DNA of 64,000 nucleotides, from NCBI GenBank assembly GCA_963813345.1, contig CAWEYR010000026.1:124001-188000 (forward strand), given 5' to 3'. Source of the DNA: CAWDDA01 sp963813345 (GTDB lineage: Bacteria; Acidobacteriota; Blastocatellia; RBC074). Both the position numbers and the translations under genes were made by a program. Numbering within the stretch: position 1 is the first letter of the stretch; every line of letters begins with the position of its first letter. The notes below the pieces were generated by a model. The model saw only the letters and a list, made by a program, of their open reading frames with translations. It ran no database searches and was not told the origin of the DNA. Shown piece by piece: positions 46,400-55,882 of the stretch.

Positions 46400-46536
46400 G
46401 CATGAAGCTTGGAGTTCATCACGCGGATTACTGCGAAGCACGCGAAAGACGCGAAAAGTAACCAATCAGAATATGCTTTCTGTATTCGCGTTTCCGTGCG
46501 TTCGCATGGTTAATCGCGTGAGATGAACTCCATGCC
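46399..46536. repeat. Nested palindrome, class B-like with GGAGTTCATC arms
   Basis: Ends GGCATGAAGCTTGGAGTTCATC-ACGCG and CGCGTGAGATGAACTCCATGCC. Inner arms GCGAAGCACGCGAAAGACGCG pair with CGCGTTTCCGTGCGTTCGC. It fills the gap between the convergent secreted-protein and ATPase stops completely. Confidence 0.88.
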
Positions 46537-48069
46537 TCATGTCCTCTTTCCGCCCGTCATCATCAATCCGATTTCTTCGGTCTGGACTCTCGCAGGGTCG
46601 ACTTCTCCAACGATCGTTCCGTGATACATGACGAGCAAGCGATCCGAAAGCGACAGCACCTCTTCGAGCTCTGCGGAAACGAGGAGAATGGCAGCGCCCG
46701 CATTGCGCAATTCGATCAGCTTCCGATGAATGAACTCGATTGCGCCGATGTCCACGCCGCGCGTCGGCTGCGCAACAAGCAGAAGTTTCGGATGCAGATC
46801 GAACTCTCTCCCGATGATCAGCTTCTGCTGGTTTCCTCCCGACAGAGATCGCGCCTGCAACTCGATCCTTGGAGGTCTGACGTCAAAGTCGTGTATTAAC
46901 CGGCGCGCGTTACTGGCAATTGCCGGAAGATCGAGTAGTCCAGACCGTCTGGGTGCCGCTGGTGCCCGGTAGTGGCTTCCGAGAATACTGTTTTCGGCGA
47001 GATCGAACTCGAGCAGCAAGCCGCGCGCGTGGCGGTCTTCCGGGATGTGCGCAATTCCAGTCTCTTTTGCCTGCCGTGCGGGCAGACGACTGATCTCACG
47101 TCCGCCAACTTGAATACTCCCGCTCGTGGGGCGTCTGAGCCCGGAAAGAATTTCTATCAATTCCGTCTGACCATTTCCCTCAACACCCGCGATTCCGACA
47201 ATCTCTCCTGCTCGAACGTCAAACGAGACATTTGAAAGTCTGTCGCGCTGATGTCCCGAGCTTGAAAGCCTGAGGTCTCGTACGCTTAGTACGGGGTCGC
47301 CTGGAGTTGCAGGTGTCTTGTCAACTCTAAGTAACACTTCGCGACCAACCATCAGACGGGCGAGCTCGGCGGCATTTGTTTCGGAGGTCTTCCTTTCGCC
47401 GACTACCTTGCCATCGCGCATGATTGTCACGTTGTCTGAGAGTGCGAGAACTTCACTCAACTTGTGAGTGATGATGATCACTGTCTTGCCACCCGAGCGC
47501 ATTGTCCGCAGTATCCGGAAGAACTCATCGACCTCTGGTGGAGTCAGGACAGCTGTTGGTTCGTCGAGTATCAGGATTCGCGCGCCACGATAAAGCGCCT
47601 TGAGGACTTCTACGCGCTGCTGTTGACCAACCGAAAGCTCCTCGACACGCTGACTCGGGTTGAGATCGAAACCGAAGTCGGCTGAAAGCCTCCGAACCTG
47701 TTCTTCAGCCGTCTTGAAATCAATTCGCGCCGGACTTCCCGGCTCAGCACCGAGCACAACGTTTTCGAGCACCGTCATCGGTGGAACAAGCATGAAGTGC
47801 TGATGGACCATGCCCAACCCGATTACAATTGCATCGTGCGGAGAGTTGATCTCACAGCGCTTTCCATCAACGAAAATCTCACCCTCATCGGCTCGATAAA
47901 ATCCGTAGAGAATCTTCATGATCGTCGACTTGCCGGCTCCGTTTTCGCCAACGATTGCATGAATCGTGTTGGCCGGAACCGAAAGGTCGATCTGATCATT
48001 TGCGAGCACGGAACCAAAAGACTTCGTGATACCGCGCATTTCGACAATGTTCATGGTGCCCGCTGTCAT
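46537..48069 (-). CDS. Nucleoside/BMP-type ABC transporter ATP-binding protein
   Basis: 510 residues with two nucleotide-binding domains, as in YufO/NupO and sugar ATPases. First half: Walker A GENGAGKST, Q-loop YGFYRADEGEI/GMVHQHFMLVPPMTVLEN, signature SVGQQQRVE, Walker B ILILDEPTAVLTPPE. Second half: GVEGNGQTE and SGGNQQKLIIGRE. HFMLVPPMTVLENVVLG is typical of nucleoside importers. ATGA overlap with the lipoprotein gene upstream. The two permeases normally encoded next are absent; a repeat and a convergent gene follow instead. Confidence 0.92.
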   Translation of the reverse strand: MTAGTMNIVEMRGITKSFGSVLANDQIDLSVPANTIHAIVGENGAGKSTIMKILYGFYRADEGEIFVDGKRCEINSPHDAIVIGLGMVHQHFMLVPPMTVLENVVLGAEPGSPARIDFKTAEEQVRRLSADFGFDLNPSQRVEELSVGQQQRVEVLKALYRGARILILDEPTAVLTPPEVDEFFRILRTMRSGGKTVIIITHKLSEVLALSDNVTIMRDGKVVGERKTSETNAAELARLMVGREVLLRVDKTPATPGDPVLSVRDLRLSSSGHQRDRLSNVSFDVRAGEIVGIAGVEGNGQTELIEILSGLRRPTSGSIQVGGREISRLPARQAKETGIAHIPEDRHARGLLLEFDLAENSILGSHYRAPAAPRRSGLLDLPAIASNARRLIHDFDVRPPRIELQARSLSGGNQQKLIIGREFDLHPKLLLVAQPTRGVDIGAIEFIHRKLIELRNAGAAILLVSAELEEVLSLSDRLLVMYHGTIVGEVDPARVQTEEIGLMMTGGKRT

Positions 48070-49109
48070 TGAGAGGGTTTTGGCGCGACCGGCGCCATCG
48101 GGTCGGTGATCTTGATTCTTCCAGCGATGATATCCTGTTTTGCCTTCTCAACCTTCGCAATCAGGTCTTCCGGGATCAGCGCTCGATTGTGTTCATCTAT
48201 CGCATAGCCGATCCCGTCATTCTCGAGGCCATAGACGTGGACTCCTCCGCGAAATCTTCCGTTTACTTCGTCATCGATGACACTGAAGACGGCGTTGTCG
48301 ATTCGTTTGATCATGCTCGTCAGGATGTGGCCCGGCTTGATCCAGTTCTGATTGGCATCCACGCCGATCGCAAACTTGTCGTACGCCTCGGCCGCATCAA
48401 AGACGCCAAGCCCGGAGTTGCCCGCTGCCTGGAAGATCACATCCGCACCCTGTTCATACTGTGAATTGGCGAGTTCCCTGCCCTTTCCAGGATTGTTCCA
48501 CGCGGCATCGGTTATCCCGACATAGTTCTTGAGGATTCTGATTTTTGGATTGACGTATCGCGCGCCTTCTTCATACCCGCTTGCAAACTTGTGTATCAGT
48601 GGGATGTCCATTCCGCCAACAAACCCAAGAATGCCCGAGCGTGACTTGCCCGCCGCGATCATGCCGACGAGAAACGATCCCTCGTGTTCTTTGAAGAGCA
48701 AGCTCGCCACATTTGGGAGATCAGCTACCGAATCAATGATCACGAAGTGAAGCGCCGGATAGTCTGCCGCAACCTGCTTCAGAATGGGGCCCTGCGCGAA
48801 GCCCACTCCGACCGTCATCGAATAGCCATATTGCGCAAAGGCTCGCAGCGCGGGTTCAATCGATGTCGGATCACCAGGCTCGACATCGCGCAAGGTGATC
48901 GGCAATTCTTTTTTTGCGCGCAACACTCCCTGATAAGCCGCTGCATTGAACGAGCGGTCATCCTTGCCACCGATATCGAAAACAATTCCCACCTTGACTC
49001 TCTTGTCAGCCGGATCGCTGGCGGCGTTGCCGCTTGAGCAGCCTGCCAGGTACGGAACCATCGCTGCCAGCAGCAGGAAACCTGGTATCCGAAAGTGTTT
49101 CACCTTCAT
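48066..49109 (-). CDS. BMP-family nucleoside-binding lipoprotein
   Basis: 347 residues. Lipoprotein signal with lipobox LAGC near residue 24, then the BMP/PnrA fold: KVGIVFDIGGKDDRSFNAAAYQGV, VGVGFAQGPILKQVAADYP, GMIAAGKSRSGILGFVGGMDIPLIHKF and QGADVIFQAAGNSGLGVFDAA. The family binds purine or pyrimidine nucleosides outside the membrane. It lies one base after the pyrimidine-nucleoside phosphorylase stop, which supports nucleoside as ligand. Confidence 0.93.
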   Translation of the reverse strand: MKVKHFRIPGFLLLAAMVPYLAGCSSGNAASDPADKRVKVGIVFDIGGKDDRSFNAAAYQGVLRAKKELPITLRDVEPGDPTSIEPALRAFAQYGYSMTVGVGFAQGPILKQVAADYPALHFVIIDSVADLPNVASLLFKEHEGSFLVGMIAAGKSRSGILGFVGGMDIPLIHKFASGYEEGARYVNPKIRILKNYVGITDAAWNNPGKGRELANSQYEQGADVIFQAAGNSGLGVFDAAEAYDKFAIGVDANQNWIKPGHILTSMIKRIDNAVFSVIDDEVNGRFRGGVHVYGLENDGIGYAIDEHNRALIPEDLIAKVEKAKQDIIAGRIKITDPMAPVAPKPSQ

Positions 49110-49110
49110 T

Positions 49111-50412
49111 TCACATCACCTCTCTGACGAGCGGCTGCAGTTTCACTCGCCGTGACCCAAACTTATACGCAGCGCGAACTCGTCTTTCCATTTCGCGGAA
49201 TCGATCTCTGTCATTGAAAAAGGCAGTCACAAGCACGTCCCCGCGTGAGACGCGGTTACCCAGCTTCGCATGAATCTCGAGTCCAATGCTCAGGTCAATA
49301 GGATCTTTCAGTTTCTTGCGCCCTCCTCCCCAATCCATGACTATCCTGCCGATTTCAGCCGTATCAATACGATTGACGAAGCCGCCTGTAGAGGATGTGA
49401 TCTCAGCCTTGCGCTTTGCCTGGGGAAGCAGGCCTAAGTTGTCGAGAACCGCTGGATTGCCTCCCTGTGCTTCTATGTTAGCGCGAAAGCGCTCGAGCGC
49501 GGCGCCCGATTGAATGCTATCTCGCACTCGAGACCGCGCGATGGCAATGTTGCTCGCGACACGCGCTGCAACGAGCATATGCGCAGCCAGCTCGATTGAC
49601 AGACTCGCAAACTCACCTTCCAGGTTGCCTTGAAGAGTCTCTATAGCTTCGCGCGTTTCGACCGCGTTTCCTACGCATCTGCCAAGCGGCTGATTCATGT
49701 CTGTAATCAACGCTACGCACTTCTTCCCCATCTTTCGTCCCGTCTTTACCAGCAGCTTCGCAAGCTCGCGAGCCTGGGCTTCATCGCGCATGAATGCTCC
49801 GTTACCAAGTTTCACGTCGAGAACAAGCGCATCGATCCCCTCTGCGAGCTTCTTGGACATAATCGACCCACAGATCAGAGGCGGGCACGGTACCGTCGCG
49901 GTCAGGTCGCGCAGCGCATAAAGCTTGCTGTCAGCTGGAGCGATTTCGGTAGTCTGGCCAATAAGCGCAAGCCCGCATCTCTTCAGGACCTTTCTGAATT
50001 CTGTGAGTGACAGATCAGTGCGAAACCCGGGGATGGCCTCAAGCTTGTCCAGCGTCCCACCGGTGTGTGCGAGACCGCGGCCAGAGATCATCGGCACCGC
50101 AACGCCGCAAGCTGCAGCCGCGGGAGCAACAACCAGAGAAGTCTTGTCACCCACGCCACCAGTTGAGTGCTTGTCGACTTTCGGCTCGGGTATCTGCTTG
50201 TGATCGAGCACGGCTCCCGAATGGAGCATCTCCTCGACCAGCGTCTGAGTCTCTTCCGGATTCATTCCCCGGTGAAATACAGCCATGAGCCATGCCGACA
50301 TCTGATAGTCCGGAATCTCATCGCGAGTGTAACCGCCGATAAGAAAGGCGATCTCAGAGCGCGAATGCACTCCTCCATCCCTTTTCTTCTCAATCAGGTC
50401 GGTTACGCGCAT
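49111..50412 (-). CDS. pdp: Pyrimidine-nucleoside phosphorylase
   Basis: 433 residues of the thymidine/pyrimidine nucleoside phosphorylase family, releasing base and (deoxy)ribose-1-phosphate. The conserved signature KVDKHSTGGVGDKTSLVVAPAAAACG lies near 77-103. SGRGLAHTGGTLDKLEAIPGF near 109-129, and DVKLGNGAFM near 200. Either deoA or pdp could be the right symbol; thymidine-specific and general forms are not separable by eye. Start ATG 50410-50412. Cotranscribed with the BMP lipoprotein and ATPase as a nucleoside salvage unit. Confidence 0.92.
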   Translation of the reverse strand: MRVTDLIEKKRDGGVHSRSEIAFLIGGYTRDEIPDYQMSAWLMAVFHRGMNPEETQTLVEEMLHSGAVLDHKQIPEPKVDKHSTGGVGDKTSLVVAPAAAACGVAVPMISGRGLAHTGGTLDKLEAIPGFRTDLSLTEFRKVLKRCGLALIGQTTEIAPADSKLYALRDLTATVPCPPLICGSIMSKKLAEGIDALVLDVKLGNGAFMRDEAQARELAKLLVKTGRKMGKKCVALITDMNQPLGRCVGNAVETREAIETLQGNLEGEFASLSIELAAHMLVAARVASNIAIARSRVRDSIQSGAALERFRANIEAQGGNPAVLDNLGLLPQAKRKAEITSSTGGFVNRIDTAEIGRIVMDWGGGRKKLKDPIDLSIGLEIHAKLGNRVSRGDVLVTAFFNDRDRFREMERRVRAAYKFGSRRVKLQPLVREVM

Positions 50413-50439
50413 TGTTCGATACGGGCGCGGCTGTAGCTG

Positions 50440-50648
50440 CGCAGTGCTCCGGAGCGTGCAAGCGTAGCCAGGGTGATCGAAAGTCGTTTGACAATGCTCC
50501 GGAGGAGCGGAACGCGCAGGTTTCAGATTTGTCTCGCTCCTCCGGAGACCATCTCCTCTGCGACCAGTTCGAAGCTACTGCTACGTCTCGGCTCCGCGAC
50601 CGACAATGCCAAACTCCACGCGCCAGGCTTCAGCCTGGCGCTCCCAGG
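50440..50648. repeat. Palindrome cluster between ispDF and nucleoside phosphorylase
   Basis: Contains a perfect inverted repeat CTCCGGAGGAGCG (50497-50509) with CGCTCCTCCGGAG (50535-50547). The 31-base block at 50618-50648 is identical to 18557-18587 and includes GCGCCAGGCTTCAGCCTGGC. GCTCCGGAGCG also occurs at about 50447. No coding signal is seen in this 241-base gap. Confidence 0.85.
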
Positions 50649-50653
50649 CGCTC

Positions 50654-51856
50654 TTACCTTCGAGAGATGAGCACGATCGCCTGTGCGGCAATGGCTTCGC
50701 CTCTGCCGACAGCGTCCAATCCTTCGTTTGTCTTTGCTTTGATATTCAATCGAGACTCTGCAATGTCAAGAATGCTGCTCAAGTGTGCCTTCATTCTCGC
50801 CGCGTAAACACCAAGCCTGGGACGCTCGGCGTAAACAATTGCGTCTACGTTTTCGATGCTAAAGCCCTCTTCGAGTACCTGGCGGGCCACGTCCCTGAGA
50901 AACAGGGAGCTTTCGCAATCCTTCCAACGTTCGTCTTCCGGTGAAAAGTGAGTGCCAATATCACCGAGACCCGCAGCTCCAAGAAGTGCATCGCAGATCG
51001 CGTGGATCAGGCTGTCGCCATCAGAGTGGCCTTCAAGCCCCATCTCGAAGGCAATTTCAACGCCGCCCAGTACGAGCCGTCTGCCAGGGACGAGCCGGTG
51101 AATGTCATATCCGATACCAGTCCGAAAGTTCCCAGTCAGAAAGTTCTTCTCCTCCAGCAGCCGTTCGGCAAACATCAGATCATCAGTGGTGGTTATCTTG
51201 ATGTTGCGCGCAGACCCTTCAACTATGGCCACGTCGACGCCGAGACGCTCGACCAGCATGGCATCATCGGTAAAGCTTTCAGCGGGCAATCCCTGCTCCA
51301 TCGCCTGTTGATTAGCGTTTCGTAACAACTCGAACCGGAACGCCTGTGGGGTCTGTGCGCGATATATGCGGGTTCTGTCGAGTGTGCGTGAGATCGTTGC
51401 CCCATCGGCCTCCTTGATCGTGTCCGTAGCAGCCAGGGCGAGGATGGCAGCACCGCGTGATCGCGCGCAATCGATCAGGATCGAAATCTGTTCCGGAGTG
51501 ACGAACGGCCGAACCGCATCGTGAACGACGACAAGTTCAGGAAGTTCCGTGCTTGCCGATTCAATTGCGTCCAGAGCATTCAGGATCGAATCTTTTCGCG
51601 AAGCGCCGCCCTGTACAATTCGAAGTCGCTTTTTGATTCCGTGAAGTCGCGCTTCGCGTTCGAAGATGTCCACGCGATCTGCGGGCAATGCCACACAGAT
51701 CTCGTCGATTGCATCGCATGCATCAAATTGCCGCAGAGTATGGACAAGTATAGGAGCGCCGGCGATCTCTATGAATTGCTTGGGCACCGCAGCGCCAAGT
51801 CGAGCTCCTTTGCCGGCGGCGGGAATGATGGCTACGACAGAACTCACAGACGACAC
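50654..51856 (-). CDS. ispDF: Bifunctional IspD/IspF (MEP isoprenoid pathway)
   Basis: 400 residues fusing two enzymes. IspD (about 1-235): AIIPAAGKGARLGAAVPKQFIEI, then LVVVHDAVRPFV and TDDAMLVERLG; it transfers CMP to methylerythritol phosphate. IspF (about 240-400): TGIGYDIHRL, GGVEIAFEMGLEGHSDGDSLIHAICDALLGAAGLGDIGTHFSPED with the metal-binding Asp and His residues, and TNEGLDAVGRGEAIAAQA; it makes the cyclic diphosphate. IspE is not nearby. It starts 10 bases after the YacL-like gene's stop; MEP products feed the hopanoid route that HpnH serves. Confidence 0.96.
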   Translation of the reverse strand: MSSVSSVVAIIPAAGKGARLGAAVPKQFIEIAGAPILVHTLRQFDACDAIDEICVALPADRVDIFEREARLHGIKKRLRIVQGGASRKDSILNALDAIESASTELPELVVVHDAVRPFVTPEQISILIDCARSRGAAILALAATDTIKEADGATISRTLDRTRIYRAQTPQAFRFELLRNANQQAMEQGLPAESFTDDAMLVERLGVDVAIVEGSARNIKITTTDDLMFAERLLEEKNFLTGNFRTGIGYDIHRLVPGRRLVLGGVEIAFEMGLEGHSDGDSLIHAICDALLGAAGLGDIGTHFSPEDERWKDCESSLFLRDVARQVLEEGFSIENVDAIVYAERPRLGVYAARMKAHLSSILDIAESRLNIKAKTNEGLDAVGRGEAIAAQAIVLISRR

Positions 51857-51866
51857 TCACGAGAGC

Positions 51867-52974
51867 TCAAGACTCGACCGTTGAAGGGGTCGGCGTGGGG
51901 CGTGACGGTCTGATATCACGGGAGTCGCGATGTTGTTCTCTCGCATCGGTTCGGGTTTCATCAACGCGGCCGAAAATCATTTTGCCTGCTGTGGTCTGCA
52001 GGACACTTGTGACAATCATGTCCACATTCTTGCCAATCAGCCGCCGCGCATTGTCTACAACAACCATCGTGCCGTCATCGAGGTAGGCTACACCCTGATT
52101 GTACTCTTTGCCTTCCTTGAGGATAAAAACGCGCATTGTCTCGCCCGGCAGCACCACAGGTTTAAGTGCATTTGCGAGCTCATTGATATTGAGCACCTCG
52201 ACACCACGAAGATGAGCCACTTTGTTCAGATTGAAATCGTTGGTTACGATGGGAGCTTGAAGCTGTTTCCCGAGCTCGATCAGTTTGAGGTCCACTTCAC
52301 GAACCTGAGGAAAGTCTAAATCGTAAATCTGAACTTCGAGATTGTGGTTCTTCTGGATTCTCTGCAGGATGTCCAGACCCCGTCTGCCACGGTTACGTTT
52401 GGCTGAATCGGACGAGTCCGCGATTTGTTGCAATTCTCGCAGGACGAACTGAGGGATGAGAATCGTACCGCCAAGAAACCCTGCTTCTGCTATGTCTGCT
52501 ACGCGACCATCGATAATGACGCTCGTATCGAGAATCTTGAAGCTGAGTTTCTGGTTGCGGTCACTCAACAGACCACCGAGTGCTGAAAGATCGAGGTAAT
52601 CGCCCTTTGCGGCTCCAACCAGCAATCCAACGTACGCCATGAAGAGCGTAAGAAGCAGTGTCACAAATGAACGAATAGACGGATCCCAGTGCTGCGCAGA
52701 GATCAGGAACCCGATCAGCGTTGAACCGATGATACCCAGGGTTGACCCGATCGCCGCGCCTATCAAGCGTCTTAAGAGATGCACGGCGGATTCTGAGCTC
52801 GAAGTAGATAATGCCAAGAGCGAGCACCAGAGCGACTCCTGCCGAGAGGTAAGGAGCAGTTCCTGGCAGCCCGATTCTGACGGCTACCCAGTCAGGGATG
52901 GGCTGAATCAAGTATCCAGCGGTGACCAGGATCAATGTGAAAACCCCACGTATCATTATGACGTCAGCTTGCAT
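51867..52974 (-). CDS. YacL-like PIN/TRAM membrane protein, frameshifted
   Basis: N-terminal membrane helices (GVFTLILVTAGYLIQPIPDWVAV, GVALVLALGIIYFELRIRRASLK) begin at ATG 52974. The frame breaks near 52770, where one extra base after CTTAAG separates them from RLIGAAIGSTLGIIGSTLIGF. The second frame then carries the PIN nuclease domain (FKILDTSVIIDGRVADIAEAGFLGG, with acidic residues, and PIVTNDFNLNKVA) and a C-terminal TRAM-like domain (EYNQGVAYLDDGTMVVVDNARRLIGK). Corrected length about 368, as for Bacillus YacL. The role of the family is not established. It precedes ispDF. Confidence 0.88.
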
Positions 52975-53155
52975 GCATCACCCTTTCGCAATCGGCCGGT
53001 AGCTTGCCAGCGCGAAGGTCCTATGATTCGGAATTATTATCTTATTAATCTCTAACTCGCCGAGATTCTAGCACGCAGCCGCTGGAGCGCATAGAGGCAG
53101 GTTAGTCAAACTTACAAAGCATGAAAAAAGAAGTCAGAGGCGGCGGAGATGCGGG

Positions 53156-54520
53156 TCAAAAGAGAGCATCGAGCGCGTCCATTACGGAACGGATACCTAT
53201 GAGCTCGATTCGTTCATCGATCTCGAGACTTCCACGGTTAGTTTCCGGCAGTATCACTCGGCGAAAACCCATACGGACCGCTTCGCGCACGCGCAGGCTG
53301 GCGTGCGAGGTCGCCCTGACTTCGCCCGCCAGTCCGACCTCTCCAAAAAGGATGGTCGTCTCATTGATAGGGATATTCCTGAAGCTCGAAGTCACCGCGG
53401 CAACGATACCGAGATCTACCGCTGGCTCATCCAGCGTGATGCCTCCGACGAGGTTTACAAAAATGTCGTCGCCGGAAAGGTGAAATCCGACTCGCTTCTC
53501 AAGCATCGCGACCAACAGGATCACACGATTCAACTCGACACCCTGTGTCGTTCGACGGCCCGTGCCAAACTTCGAAGAATTGACGAGTGCTTGAATCTCT
53601 ACAAGCATCGGCCGCGTCCCTTCCATAGCTGCGACTACCACTGAGCCAGAGGCTCCAATAGGACGCTCACCGAGAAACAGTTCCGATGGGTTTGCTACAC
53701 CGCGAAGTCCGCTCCCGGTCATTTCAAAAACGCCGAGCTCGTTGGCAGCTCCAAAACGGTTCTTGGTTGCACGCAGTAGTCGATGACTATGATGACGCTC
53801 GCCTTCAAAATAGAGGACAGTGTCCACAATATGCTCAAGAGCTTTTGGCCCTGCGAGCGTGCCTTCCTTGGTGATATGACCTATCAGGAAGACGGGCGTT
53901 GTCCGATGTTTTGCCAGAGTCAGAAACTGACCGGCAACCTCGCGGACTTGCGATACCGATCCGGGAGCGCTCTCGAGTCTCTCTGAGTATATTGTCTGCA
54001 CCGAATCGACAATGATTGCGCTCGGTTCGAGTCGTGTCACTTCATCCTGAATTCGTTCGAGGCTCGTCTCTGCAAGCAGGTAGAGTCCTTTGGGCTTGAG
54101 CCCCAGCCGCTCACCTCTGAGTTTGATCTGTCGATCGCTTTCCTCTCCTGAAATGTAAAGGACTGTTCCGAAGTTCGCGCAGAGCCGGTCTGCGACCTGG
54201 GCCATAAGGGTGGATTTACCAATGCCAGGATCCCCACCGAGGAGCACGAGAGAGCCGGGCACGATACCTCCGCCAAGAACTCTGTCGAACTCGTCGATAC
54301 CCGTAGCTACGCGCAGATCAGCCTGCGTCTCAATCGAGTCAAACTCGACTGGAAGGTTCAGTCGTGAAGCGGATGGCAAGACACGGCGGGAGTCAGGCTT
54401 GCGCTCGCGCTCCTCGACAAACGTGTTCCAGCTGCCGCAGTCGGGACACTTACCAAGCCATTTGCGCGATTGATGGCCGCAGGATTGACAGGAATAGACG
54501 GTGCCGTTTTTCTGACTCAT
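53156..54520 (-). CDS. radA: DNA repair protein RadA
   Basis: 454 residues, typical of this RecA-like branch-migration factor. N-terminal C4 zinc finger (YSCQSCGHQSRKWLGKCPDCGSWNTF), Walker A GGDPGIGKST near 95, Walker B AIIVDSVQTIYS, the RadA-specific KNRFG motif (ATKNRFGAANELGVFEM, near 253) and a C-terminal Lon-protease-like domain (residues about 285-450). Intact. It is followed on the same strand, after 181 bases, by the YacL gene; radA and yacL are also neighbours in Bacillus-type genomes. No recognisable feature was found in 52975-53155. Confidence 0.97.
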   Translation of the reverse strand: MSQKNGTVYSCQSCGHQSRKWLGKCPDCGSWNTFVEERERKPDSRRVLPSASRLNLPVEFDSIETQADLRVATGIDEFDRVLGGGIVPGSLVLLGGDPGIGKSTLMAQVADRLCANFGTVLYISGEESDRQIKLRGERLGLKPKGLYLLAETSLERIQDEVTRLEPSAIIVDSVQTIYSERLESAPGSVSQVREVAGQFLTLAKHRTTPVFLIGHITKEGTLAGPKALEHIVDTVLYFEGERHHSHRLLRATKNRFGAANELGVFEMTGSGLRGVANPSELFLGERPIGASGSVVVAAMEGTRPMLVEIQALVNSSKFGTGRRTTQGVELNRVILLVAMLEKRVGFHLSGDDIFVNLVGGITLDEPAVDLGIVAAVTSSFRNIPINETTILFGEVGLAGEVRATSHASLRVREAVRMGFRRVILPETNRGSLEIDERIELIGIRSVMDALDALF

Positions 54521-54550
54521 AACGGCATTGTAGGGGAAGGGGCGAGTCGT

Positions 54551-54711
54551 AAGAAGAGTGCTGGGTGCTGAGTGCTGAGTGCGAGGCTGTCGAGTTGCGA
54601 GAGAACTTTAGCTTGGGGTTGCATTCTGAGATCGCACTTGTTGTCTCCGAATGCAACCCCAAGCTAAAGCTTGAACTCGAACCTCAGCACTCAGCACTCA
54701 GCACTCTTCTT
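54551..54711. repeat. Nested palindrome, class C outer arms with class A-like core
   Basis: Outer AAGAAGAGTGCTG and GTGCTGAGTGCTGAGTG units (54551-54586) pair with CAGCACTCAGCACTCAGCAC (54685-54704). The inner perfect 21-base inverted repeat is 54606-54626 with 54649-54669 and includes CTTTAGCTTGGGGTTGCATT. On the right the class A core AAGCTAAAGCTTGAACTCG is preserved; on the left it has decayed. It lies between radA and the VWFA gene. Confidence 0.9.
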
Positions 54712-54716
54712 GTGCC

Positions 54717-55803
54717 TCAATCTTTCGGAGCGTAGTAACCCTGGCGCGACCTGACCCTCAGGTCTGTGCGACCGGGTACGCGAGCGGTTATTCGTCTGAA
54801 CTTTCCGTCAGTCGTTTCATTGATCGGATAGTAGCCCAGGAGGTACTGCGTCTGAAGCTCTGCTGCAATCTGCACAAAGATACGATCGAGCTCTTCCAGT
54901 TTGGCCGGCAGGAAAGCAACGCCTCCGGTCTCGGCTGCGAGCGCAATCATAGCGTCCTGCCCTTTGATGCTGATCTTGTTCAACCAGATTGAAGGCCCGC
55001 TCGGATTGATTGAATAGAAAATACAGTCATTACGTTGTAACTCTCGCAACGCCTCTTCGAGCCTGTAACGGTCGCTATAATTGTCTTCGCCATCCGAAAT
55101 CACAATCAGCACACGCCGCGCACCCGGCGTCGCATTCTCGCCGAGAAACTTCGCAGCATCACCGACTGTGTCAAAGAACGCCGTTGCCTCCTTCGATGGC
55201 ACAAGACTTTGGATTCCCGCGATCGCCTCTGTCACCTGAGCCGTGCGCGGCGTTGCCAGCTTAGGCTTCAATGCGATTGAGAATAATGTCACGTGATCGA
55301 CCGGATTCACTACCTTCTTCAGAAAGCGCGCCGCCGCCTGCTGCTCGAACTCGAACTTGTCGAGCACACTTCCCGAGACATCGAAAAGCAGCGCGAGATC
55401 AATGGGTGTTTTACCTGGTTGCCCCAAAAGAGTTACTGTTTGTTGTTCGCCTTCCTCTTCGAGCCGGAAGTCTTTGGCAACCAGATTCGTTACGGGCTGC
55501 CCAGCTGCATCTGTAACCGAAACCGGCACCGCCACAAGGCTCGACTTGATACGGATCGCATCAGCTTCGTCCGGTGGCGTAGCCTCCTTTGCAGGAGCTT
55601 TCTCTTGACGTTTTCTCTGGAGGTTTTTGTGGAGGCTTCTCTTGAGGTGTCTGCGGGTCAGTCTCACCTACACGGCGAGGCCGCTGTTCCTGGGCAAAGC
55701 CTGCAAGAAGCGCAAAGTTTAGAGAGATCGTCAGGGAGAGAATGAAAACGCAAATCTTAGTAGCCGGAAGGTGATGGGGCCGACGCTTGAATGGCAATAT
55801 CAT
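54717..55803 (-). CDS. Secreted VWFA-related domain protein, frameshifted
   Basis: N-terminal signal peptide (KICVFILSLTISLNFALLAGFAQ) and a Pro/Lys-rich linker in one frame from 55803. The VWA domain is in a second frame. The break is in the T4 run 55611-55614; with one base removed it reads PEKRQEKAPAKEATPPDEADAIR. The VWA part carries the metal-site DVSGSV (LALLFDVSGSVLDKFEF), VISDGEDNYSDRY and ends YPINETTDGKFRRITARV with RQGYYAPKD, the pattern of acidobacterial VWFA-related proteins. Corrected length about 361. Function unknown. Confidence 0.85.
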
Positions 55804-55882
55804 TCCAGTTCCATGTCAATAGATCCATAGGGCATTTGCAAGGCGGAAGGGGCGAGGAAGGCCTCGCCCCTGCATTCTTTGA

